Shown here one piece after another: positions 1 through 4,902 of a stretch of DNA of 9,703 nucleotides; positions within the stretch are counted from its first letter, which is position 1, and every line of letters begins with the position of its first letter. Origin of the DNA: Rhodospirillaceae bacterium UBA3470. GTDB taxonomy: Bacteria > Pseudomonadota > Alphaproteobacteria > Rhodospirillales > Casp-alpha2. The stretch lies in the NCBI GenBank assembly GCA_002378125.1, contig DFRF01000169.1:1-9703 (forward strand), written 5' to 3'. Below the pieces are notes generated by a model. The model was not told the DNA's origin, ran no database searches, and saw only the letters and a program-made list of their open reading frames with translations. Made by a program: the position numbers and the translations under genes.

Positions 1-169
1 CACCGATGCGGAGCCGTTGGGCCGGGTCGGGTTTCTTATCGACCAATTCCGTGGGGCTGTAGAAGAACACTATATTGTCCTCGAACGCTATGAGGATCAG
101 CGCCGCCGACGACCCCAACAGCAGCAAGCCAATCATCACGAAAGTCAGCCGTTTGTGTTTACGTTTCAT
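1..169 (-). CDS. ccmE: Cytochrome c maturation heme chaperone CcmE, N-terminal part (cut by window edge)
   Basis: The first 56 codons are visible and begin MKRKHKRLTFVMIGLLLLGS. This is the standard CcmE layout: a short very basic cytoplasmic N-terminus (residues 1-8), one membrane anchor (about 9-28), then the start of the periplasmic beta-barrel, with the family-typical FFYSPTEL stretch at about residues 35-42. CcmE covalently carries heme in the periplasm and passes it to the CcmF/H ligation machinery. The heme-binding histidine lies further on and is outside the window, so activity cannot be judged. The ATG overlaps the end of ccmD by 11 bases, which suggests translational coupling. The truncation is only the window boundary. 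Identification rests on the N-terminus plus its position after ccmD and is firm. Confidence 0.93.
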   Translation of the reverse strand, partial: MKRKHKRLTFVMIGLLLLGSSAALILIAFEDNIVFFYSPTELVDKKPDPAQRLRIG

Positions 170-344
170 CGTTGGGTTCCTGTTGGCGACGGCGGGTCCT
201 GGGGTTTAGGGCTGCGAGCTCGTCGCTGGACGTGCGTTGAAACCGCCGGCTCATGGTCCACAGTCCCACCATAACGAAGGCGACGATAGCGTAGGCCGGC
301 CAAACGAAGCCGCCGTATCCCCCCATATCGAAAAAAGCCGCCAT
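159..344 (-). CDS. ccmD: Heme exporter subunit CcmD
   Basis: This 61-residue protein has one transmembrane helix (about residues 13-32, GFVWPAYAIVAFVMVGLWTM), followed by an arginine-rich, polar cytoplasmic tail. That is the typical CcmD architecture and size; known CcmD proteins are small single-pass proteins of roughly 45-70 residues. CcmD assists the CcmABC complex in releasing heme-loaded CcmE. The ATG lies one base after the ccmC stop codon, and the 3' end overlaps the ccmE start by 11 bases, so the three genes form one translational block. Small size and low conservation make sequence alone weak, but position between ccmC and ccmE makes the call strong. Confidence 0.92.
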   Translation of the reverse strand: MAAFFDMGGYGGFVWPAYAIVAFVMVGLWTMSRRFQRTSSDELAALNPRTRRRQQEPNDET

Positions 345-345
345 C

Positions 346-1107
346 TTAGCCCACCTTCCCGGCAGCTACCTTGTCAGCCATGTCGGCCTGCTGCACCTGG
401 CGCATGCGGAGCGCGCGAACTTTCATGGCGTTGATCTCTCCGCGCATACGGATCAGCAAAACCCACAGGTAATAGGCCTTGAAGGCTAGGGCCATGAGAA
501 TTAACGGGGTCAGCATGCTGGCATGAATGGCTGGCCCGCCGGCCTTCAGAACGCTGGCCGGTTGGTGAAGAGTGTTCCACCAGTCGACGGAGAACTTAAT
601 GATCGGAACGTTTACAAAACCGACCAATGCTAAAATTGCCGAGGCCTTGAACCCCCGTTCGGCGTCGTCAAAAGCGTTGTTTAGGGCCATGTAGCCTAGA
701 TACAGGAAGAACAGGATTAGCACCGACGTCAGCCGTGCGTCCCAAACCCACCAGGTTCCCCACATAGGCTGCCCCCACAGTGAGCCGGTCACCAGCGCCA
801 GAAGTGTGAAGCAGGCGCCAATAGGTGCCGTGGCCCGGGCCGCAAGGTCAGCCAACGGATGCTTCCAGATCAATGCGGTTCCACAGGCGGCGGCCATGGC
901 CGTATAGCAAAAGAGCGCCATCCAGGCCGCCGGTACGTGGATGTACATGATCCGGACCGTTTCGCCTTGTTGGTAGTCGGCGGGCGACGCGAAAAGACCG
1001 AAATACAATCCGGTCACGAAAAACAGAAACGTCATACCCGCGGCCCAGGGCTGGATCACGTCGGCCAGGCGCACAAATCGTGTCGGATTTGCAAACCGAT
1101 GAATCAT
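346..1107 (-). CDS. ccmC: Heme-handling membrane protein CcmC
   Basis: This 253-residue polytopic protein of the heme-handling family carries the tryptophan-rich WWD signature WGQPMWGTWWVWD at residues 111-123. Two conserved periplasmic histidines that serve as heme ligands in this family are present: His57 in YIHVPAAW and His181 in WWNTLHQPAS. About six membrane helices are expected and can be seen as hydrophobic runs. In System I cytochrome c biogenesis CcmC presents heme to CcmE at the periplasmic face of the inner membrane. The chosen ATG is preceded by GAGGAG 11 bases upstream and gives an N-terminus (MIHRFANP) typical of alphaproteobacterial CcmC. It is separated from ccmB by 115 bases, unlike the overlaps downstream, so a separate promoter is possible. 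The charged C-terminal tail from about residue 211 is cytoplasmic. No key residue is missing. Confidence 0.97.
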   Translation of the reverse strand: MIHRFANPTRFVRLADVIQPWAAGMTFLFFVTGLYFGLFASPADYQQGETVRIMYIHVPAAWMALFCYTAMAAACGTALIWKHPLADLAARATAPIGACFTLLALVTGSLWGQPMWGTWWVWDARLTSVLILFFLYLGYMALNNAFDDAERGFKASAILALVGFVNVPIIKFSVDWWNTLHQPASVLKAGGPAIHASMLTPLILMALAFKAYYLWVLLIRMRGEINAMKVRALRMRQVQQADMADKVAAGKVG

Positions 1108-1180
1108 AGGACCATTTTCTCCTCAGGTAGCCAGGGGCCGGACACACAACGATATCGCAATACGAAATGTGGTTGAAAGA

Positions 1181-1194
1181 GACCTCGGCGCAAG
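1181..1194 (-). promoter_or_regulatory. Possible promoter/regulatory element upstream of ccmC
   Basis: On the minus strand the 115-base ccmB-ccmC gap contains TTGACT at 1193-1198, a good -35-like hexamer, running into CTTGCGCCGAGGTC (1181-1194). The latter matches 11 of 14 bases of a sequence upstream of ccmA. No convincing -10 hexamer lies 16-18 bases downstream of TTGACT, so this is only a candidate. It would sit about 75-90 bases before the ccmC start. The remainder of the gap shows an isolated CGATATCG palindrome and no terminator. Confidence 0.25.
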
Positions 1195-1222
1195 TCAATT
1201 ATCGATGCGTGGTGTGCGAGGG

Positions 1223-1891
1223 TCATGATCGAAGCGCTTGCTTTAGCGCACTTGCCGATACCCATGGGCACAAAGCGAGCGTGGCCAGCAACAACCCGCC
1301 CAGGGCGAGAAGGTGGGATTTGAACGGAAATCCGCCTAATCCGGCGTCGACGGCGCTCACGCCGAAGATCAGAACCGGAATGTATAAAGGTAAGACCAGC
1401 AAGGAGAGCAAAACACCGCCGCGCCGGGCCCCGAGTATCAAGGCGGCACCAATGGCCCCAATCAGGCTCAAGCTTGGCGTGCCTAACGCCAGAGCCGATA
1501 TCAATACCGCAAAGCCATCGGCGGGAAGGTTCAGGAGGATAGCCAGGACCGGGGCCGCAATGATGAGAGGAAGGCCGGTGGTCAGCCAATGGGCCGTCAC
1601 CTTAGCGGCGACGGCAATCTCCAGCGTGATTGGTTGCAGGATTAGGATCTCTAAACTTCCGTCCTCATAATCCGCATCGAACAGGCGCTCCAAAGACAGC
1701 ATGGAGGCCAAAAGAGCCGCCACCCAAATGACCCCGGCAGCGATGCGGGCGAGAATATTCGCTTCTGGCCCTACGCCGAAGGGGAATAACACGACGGCGA
1801 TGACGAAAAACATCACGACCATGACGCTGTCCATGCCTTGCCGGTAGGCTAAATTTAGGTCGCGGCTAAGGATGGCTATGAAACTAGACAA
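1223..1891 (-). CDS. ccmB: Heme exporter permease CcmB
   Basis: This is an integral membrane subunit of the CcmABC heme-handling ABC complex; with CcmA and CcmC it drives release of holo-CcmE. Recognisable CcmB blocks are a LSRDLNLAYR start, FPFGVGPE, ARIAAGVIWVAALLASM followed by LERLFDADYEDGSLE, and ARRGGVLLSLLVLPLYIPVLIF. Six helices are apparent. The start is my choice: a TTG at 1891, eight bases after GAGGA, gives 222 residues beginning MSSFIAILSRDL, close to the roughly 220 usual for the family, and overlaps the ccmA stop by only eight bases (TTGTCTAG). A GTG at 1918 would give 231 residues, but it lacks a Shine-Dalgarno sequence and would overlap ccmA by 35 bases. Identification is secure; the exact start is moderately sure. 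Confidence 0.95.
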   Translation of the reverse strand: MSSFIAILSRDLNLAYRQGMDSVMVVMFFVIAVVLFPFGVGPEANILARIAAGVIWVAALLASMLSLERLFDADYEDGSLEILILQPITLEIAVAAKVTAHWLTTGLPLIIAAPVLAILLNLPADGFAVLISALALGTPSLSLIGAIGAALILGARRGGVLLSLLVLPLYIPVLIFGVSAVDAGLGGFPFKSHLLALGGLLLATLALCPWVSASALKQALRS

Positions 1892-2534
1892 GTGCCGGGT
1901 CCTCGGTGATGTAATCACTGAGATGCAACACGGCGTGGTCGGTCAAGGCCAGGTTTTGATGGGTGGATGCCACAACCATGCCCCCCGCTGCGCGGTGCTC
2001 GGCGATGGCGTCGCAGAGCGCTGCAATGGCATCGACATCAAGGGCGGTGGCCGGTTCGTCCAAAAGCCATAGATTGGCCGGCACAGCAAGAATACGGGCC
2101 AGATTAACCCGCCGTTTCTGACCGGCAGACAGGAACTGACCCGGTATGTCTGCCAGAGGGGCGATCCCAAGTTTGTCGATGGCGCCAGCCACATCCGACT
2201 GTGGTGAGCGCAACCGGGCCCAGAACGTCACGTTCTCCGTGACGGTCAGGACCGGTTTTACTGCGTCCGCATGCCCCACATAGTGCGTCCGGCCATAGTG
2301 AAGATCAGGGTCATCCGTGATGCCTGCATCGGAATCGGACCATTTAATTTGGCCTTCCAATGGCTGGATGAGACCGGCCATGAGCCGCAGCAGAGTGGAT
2401 TTTCCGCTGCCATTGGGCCCACGCAGAACCAAAGCGTTACCGGGCTGCAGCGCAAACGCCAGGTTTTCGAAGACCAGACGGCCTCCACGGAAACACCCCA
2501 ACCCTTGACCTGAAAAACTCGGCATAGGCCTCAC
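1884..2534 (-). CDS. ccmA: Heme exporter ATP-binding protein CcmA
   Basis: This 216-residue ABC ATPase energises release of heme-loaded CcmE from the CcmBCD membrane complex on the cytoplasmic face. All nucleotide-binding motifs are intact: Walker A GPNGSGKS at 39-46, signature LSAGQKRR from 135, Walker B LWLLDEP with Asp159/Glu160, and switch His192. The N-terminal block (GLGCFRGGRLVFENLAF) and the compact length are typical of CcmA rather than of generic importers. The 5' end is uncertain: GTG at 2534 has AGGG four bases before it, while an in-frame ATG at 2525 (MPSFSGQ) has GAGG only three bases before it; both give plausible proteins. It is the first gene of the ccm block and follows a terminator by about 80 bases, so it should have its own promoter. 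Confidence 0.96.
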   Translation of the reverse strand: MRPMPSFSGQGLGCFRGGRLVFENLAFALQPGNALVLRGPNGSGKSTLLRLMAGLIQPLEGQIKWSDSDAGITDDPDLHYGRTHYVGHADAVKPVLTVTENVTFWARLRSPQSDVAGAIDKLGIAPLADIPGQFLSAGQKRRVNLARILAVPANLWLLDEPATALDVDAIAALCDAIAEHRAAGGMVVASTHQNLALTDHAVLHLSDYITEDPALV

Positions 2535-2560
2535 AACGCCCTGTTCTCGGGATATTTTCG

Positions 2561-2574
2561 GACCCTAGCGCAAG
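2561..2574 (-). promoter_or_regulatory. Possible promoter element upstream of ccmA
   Basis: CTTGCGCTAGGGTC on the minus strand lies 26-35 bases before the two candidate ccmA starts and after the terminator of the preceding operon, which is where a ccmA promoter must be. GCGCTAGGGT resembles an alphaproteobacterial -10 region, but no good -35 hexamer is visible upstream. It shares 11 of 14 bases with 1181-1194 upstream of ccmC. Confidence 0.3.
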
Positions 2575-2616
2575 CGCCCGGAAAAAAGAAGCACCGCCTA
2601 TGTTCCAGCGGCAAGG

Positions 2617-2652
2617 AAAAAAACTGCGGCCGGGTTGGGGAGGCCCGGCCGC
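2617..2652 (-). terminator. Rho-independent terminator of the transport/ligase operon
   Basis: On the minus strand the arms GCGGCCGGG (2652-2644) and CCCGGCCGC (2634-2626) pair perfectly over 9 bp around a 9-base loop. They are followed after two bases by seven T residues (2623-2617). This is a textbook intrinsic terminator 126 bases after the PaaK-like ligase stop and about 80 bases before ccmA. It separates the transport cassette from the ccm operon. It is one-directional: on the plus strand no T run follows the stem. Confidence 0.85.
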
Positions 2653-2706
2653 TAGGATCGGCAAGGGGATGCCGGTAAGGTAACCAGAGAGGGGGTGTCT
2701 CTAGCG
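2650..2706. other. Potential folded RNA segment beside the terminator
   Basis: CGCTAG (2650-2655) is complementary to CTAGCG (2701-2706). Between these lie two smaller inverted repeats: CGGCA/TGCCG (2659-2663 with 2670-2674) and AGAGA/TCTCT (2686-2690 with 2698-2702). The outer helix shares bases 2650-2652 with the terminator stem and 2701-2702 with the third repeat, so the pairings compete. It could be part of the 3' UTR of the minus-strand operon or, on the plus strand, a leader for the small ORF at 2726. Each arm is short and chance cannot be excluded. Confidence 0.25.
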
Positions 2707-2725
2707 AAAACGAGGAGGGTTAACG

Positions 2726-2809
2726 ATGGAGAGTATCGAACCAAAATGTGGCGAAATTATGCTCAACCTTGAGGCATTCATGCACTGTGATCGCGAATGT
2801 CGTCGATGA
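2726..2809 (+). CDS. Possible 27-residue small protein, plus strand
   Basis: I do not recognise this. An ATG at 2726 opens a 27-codon frame beginning MESIEPKCGEIMLNLEAFMH and ending with a TGA at 2807-2809. It holds three cysteines (8, 21, 25) and a basic end (CDRECRR). The only reason to list it is the upstream GAGGAGGG at 2713-2720: its GGAGGG block sits five bases before the ATG, an excellent Shine-Dalgarno match, in a region that is otherwise non-coding. No clear plus-strand promoter is visible. Its last 32 bases run antisense to the 3' end of the PaaK-like ligase gene, and part of its composition may simply mirror that gene. It would be the only plus-strand gene in the window. Low confidence. 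Confidence 0.22.
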   Translation: MESIEPKCGEIMLNLEAFMHCDRECRR

Positions 2810-4040
2810 CCTTTCCGTCGTTGGGAAGACTGCCTGGCGCCACAAAAGAGACCTCGCCACGCAGTTTGCATACCGATTGGATGGTTTCCGTAATTTCCTC
2901 GGCCAGCCTTTTGGCATCGTCGGCGGCCACGTTTGGGTCGTCAACTTCGCACGATAGGTTCATGACGTCGGTTGTGTCGCGACTGTCGACCACTAGGCGG
3001 GCCTTAAGCACTTCCGGGTGGCGGGCCACGATCTTGGCGATCTGGACCGGGTGCACGAACATGCCTTTGACCTTGGTGGTCTGGTCGGCGCGCCCCATCC
3101 ATCCTTGCAGGCGCGTATTGGTCCGTCCGCATGGGCTCGCGCCTGGAATGATCCGCGAGAGATCGCCCGTACCAAAACGGATTAAGGGGTACTCGTGACG
3201 GAAACACGTAGCGACAATTTCCCCGACTTCCCCGTCGTTGACGGGATCATTGGTGCCGGGCCGAACGATCTCCACGAACACGCCCTCGTCGACAATGAGA
3301 CCTTCGCGCGCCGGAGATTCATAACCAAGGTTTCCGAGATCAGCCGAGGCATAGATCTGCTGGCAATTGACGCCCCTGTCCTCAATATCTTTGCGAAGCG
3401 CCGGCGGAAGCGGCTCCGCCCCGACCAAGGCTTTGGTGAGTGAAGAAATATCGCGACCCAACTCATCGGCTTTTTCAAGAATGATCTTTAAGAAAGAAGG
3501 GGTCCCCGTATAGGCATTGCAGCCTATATCTGAGATGGCATGTACTTGAAGTTCCGTATTGCCAATACCGGCCGGTACGACCGCGCATCCAATCGCGGCG
3601 GCACCCGTCTCCATCATCAACCCGGCGGGAGTGAAATGGTATGCGAAAGTATTGTGAACTATATCACCTGTCCTAATACCGGCGGCGTAAAGGGCGCGCG
3701 CCGTGCCCCACCAATCGTCACCAAAACCGTCTACGTCATAGATGGGACCGGGCGACTGGAAGATGTGCCGCATCTTACCTGGTGGTAACGCATTTAATCC
3801 GCCGAGCGGTCTCGATTTGGCCTGCAGTTCAATGAGATCGGATTTCCGCGTCACCGGCAATTGTGCGAGGGCACTACGTGAGGTGATTTCATCGGGATTG
3901 ATGTCGGTTAGAAGTGCCGCAAAATAGGGCGCCTTGTCCTTGGCGTGGGCAATTTGACCAGGCAAGGCTTTGAAAAGCGCCTGTTCGCGCTCTTCCGGAT
4001 TACGGCTTTCCAGATCGTCGTAGAATTCACCGTTCGCCAA
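2778..4040 (-). CDS. PaaK-like phenylacetate-CoA ligase family protein (AMP-forming)
   Basis: This 420-residue adenylate-forming enzyme resembles the PaaK family, which activates aromatic or related carboxylates to CoA thioesters using ATP in the cytoplasm. Visible motifs are VGAEPL at 206-211, IYASADLGNLGYE at 229-241 (the position of the family's IYGLSE-type motif), RFGTGDLSRI at 298-307, GRADQTTKVKG at 326-336 with the KGMFVHPVQI continuation typical of PaaK C-domains, and a late GK (Lys410) where the catalytic lysine is expected. The usual ATP loop SSGTTG is replaced by FQSPGPIYD around 94-102. The start is a TTG with AAGGGA seven bases upstream; a small hairpin covers both. The gene lies 11 bases after the livF stop and ends the operon. 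The substrate is unknown; phenylacetate itself is not implied, since no other paa genes are present. Confidence 0.82.
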   Translation of the reverse strand: MANGEFYDDLESRNPEEREQALFKALPGQIAHAKDKAPYFAALLTDINPDEITSRSALAQLPVTRKSDLIELQAKSRPLGGLNALPPGKMRHIFQSPGPIYDVDGFGDDWWGTARALYAAGIRTGDIVHNTFAYHFTPAGLMMETGAAAIGCAVVPAGIGNTELQVHAISDIGCNAYTGTPSFLKIILEKADELGRDISSLTKALVGAEPLPPALRKDIEDRGVNCQQIYASADLGNLGYESPAREGLIVDEGVFVEIVRPGTNDPVNDGEVGEIVATCFRHEYPLIRFGTGDLSRIIPGASPCGRTNTRLQGWMGRADQTTKVKGMFVHPVQIAKIVARHPEVLKARLVVDSRDTTDVMNLSCEVDDPNVAADDAKRLAEEITETIQSVCKLRGEVSFVAPGSLPNDGKVIDDIRDHSA

Positions 4041-4053
4041 GGGATTATCCCTT
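4039..4053 (-). promoter_or_regulatory. Hairpin over the ligase Shine-Dalgarno and UUG start
   Basis: In the transcript AAGGG (4053-4049) can pair with CCCUU (4043-4039) around the loop AUAAU. The first arm includes the last two bases of the livF UAA stop and the ligase Shine-Dalgarno. The second arm includes the first two bases of the UUG start (4040-4038). A ribosome finishing livF would melt it, so it could enforce translational coupling. The stem is only 5 bp with two A-U pairs, so stability is modest. Confidence 0.4.
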
Positions 4054-4897
4054 AGAGCCAGCGCTTGCGGCGGCGATAGTGCTTAACCTCGCGAAAGCTT
4101 TTGCGCCCGCCGGTGCTAAGGCCCAGATAAAATTCCTTAACGTCTTCATTCTCCCGGAGCGATTTAGCGTCACCGTCCATGACCACTCGCCCATTTTCCA
4201 GGATATAGCCGTATTCAGCGAACCGGAGCGCGACCATTGTGTTTTGTTCTGCCAACAGGATGCTCACCTGTTCCTTTGTGTTCAAATCTCGAACGATTTC
4301 AAAAATTTCTTCCACCAACTGTGGCGCCAATCCCATAGAGGGTTCGTCCAATAAAATAGTATGCGGGTTGGCCATGAGGGCTCGGCCAATGGCAGTCATT
4401 TGTTGTTCCCCGCCCGAGGTGTAGCCGGCTTGGGCCGTTCGTCGTTCTTTCAGACGCGGAAAGTAATGATAAACCTTTTCAAGAGACTCGGCGATGGCGG
4501 TGCGGCCATCGCGGCGCGTGTAGGCGCCGGTCAACAAGTTCTCTTCGACGGTCAAATGCTCGAAGCAATGACGGCCCTCCATGACTTGGATGACGCCGCG
4601 CTTGACCAGTTCGTTAGGCGTCATTTGATCGACGCGTTCACCATCGACTTCGATGGAGCCTTTCGTCACCTCACCGCGTTCCGCGCGTAGCAGGTTTGAA
4701 ATTGCTTTCAGCGTCGTCGTCTTTCCAGCGCCGTTGGCGCCCAGCAGTGCTGTAATACCGCCCTTCTGCAATTGCAGCGACACACCTTTCAACACGAGGA
4801 TCACGTGATCGTAAATGACCTCAACGTTGTTCACGTTGAGAAGGGGGGCGGCTTCCGCCGCCCCCAACTCAGTCGTTTCTGCCGTTTGACCGGACAT
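4052..4897 (-). CDS. livF: Branched-chain amino acid-type ABC transporter ATPase LivF
   Basis: This 281-residue ATPase is the LivF-type half of the heterodimeric ATPase that powers the LivHM permease. Motifs are Walker A GANGAGKT at 53-60, signature TSGGEQQ at 160-166 in place of LSGGEQQ, and Walker B ILLDEP with Asp184/Glu185. LLAEQN follows where other ABC proteins carry the switch histidine, as usual in LivF. The core is flanked by extras compared with classical LivF of about 235 residues: an Ala/Glu-rich N-terminal extension (about 1-18) and a strongly basic C-terminus ending KHYRRRKRWL. The ATG at 4897 lies five bases after the binding-protein stop. No strong Shine-Dalgarno is near (GGAG is 12 bases away), so coupling is likely. 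An upstream open frame to 5095 is excluded because it runs inside the binding-protein gene. Confidence 0.93.
   Translation of the reverse strand: MSGQTAETTELGAAEAAPLLNVNNVEVIYDHVILVLKGVSLQLQKGGITALLGANGAGKTTTLKAISNLLRAERGEVTKGSIEVDGERVDQMTPNELVKRGVIQVMEGRHCFEHLTVEENLLTGAYTRRDGRTAIAESLEKVYHYFPRLKERRTAQAGYTSGGEQQMTAIGRALMANPHTILLDEPSMGLAPQLVEEIFEIVRDLNTKEQVSILLAEQNTMVALRFAEYGYILENGRVVMDGDAKSLRENEDVKEFYLGLSTGGRKSFREVKHYRRRKRWL
4844..4865 (-). other. Stable GC hairpin with GNRA loop inside the start of livF
   Basis: The transcript reads GGGGGCGGC-GGAA-GCCGCCCCC here: a perfect 9-bp stem made only of G-C pairs, closed by GGAA, which fits the GNRA tetraloop rule. It begins 38 bases after the binding-protein stop codon and encodes the Gly-Ala-Ala-Glu-Ala-Ala-Pro part of the variable livF N-terminal extension. 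No U run follows, so it is not a terminator. It may protect the 3' end of the binding-protein message or slow translation of livF. Confidence 0.6.
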
Positions 4898-4902
4898 GCT
4901 AC

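Noticed and set aside
538..565. CCGGCC/GGCCGG inverted repeat in ccmC
   Set aside because: It is a 6-bp GC palindrome pair inside conserved coding sequence with no T run, and is expected by chance.
1104..1589. 161-codon minus-strand frame overlapping ccmB and the gap before ccmC
   Set aside because: It is another frame of ccmB coding sequence, rich in Arg/Pro/Ser. Only its last four codons form the minicistron noted separately.
1167..1670. 167-codon plus-strand frame starting in the ccmB-ccmC gap
   Set aside because: Most of it is antisense to ccmB, the product resembles no family, and it lacks a Shine-Dalgarno sequence.
4844..4865. Reading the livF GC hairpin as a terminator
   Set aside because: The bases after the stem are CTTCTCAACG rather than a U run, and it lies inside coding sequence needed for LivF.
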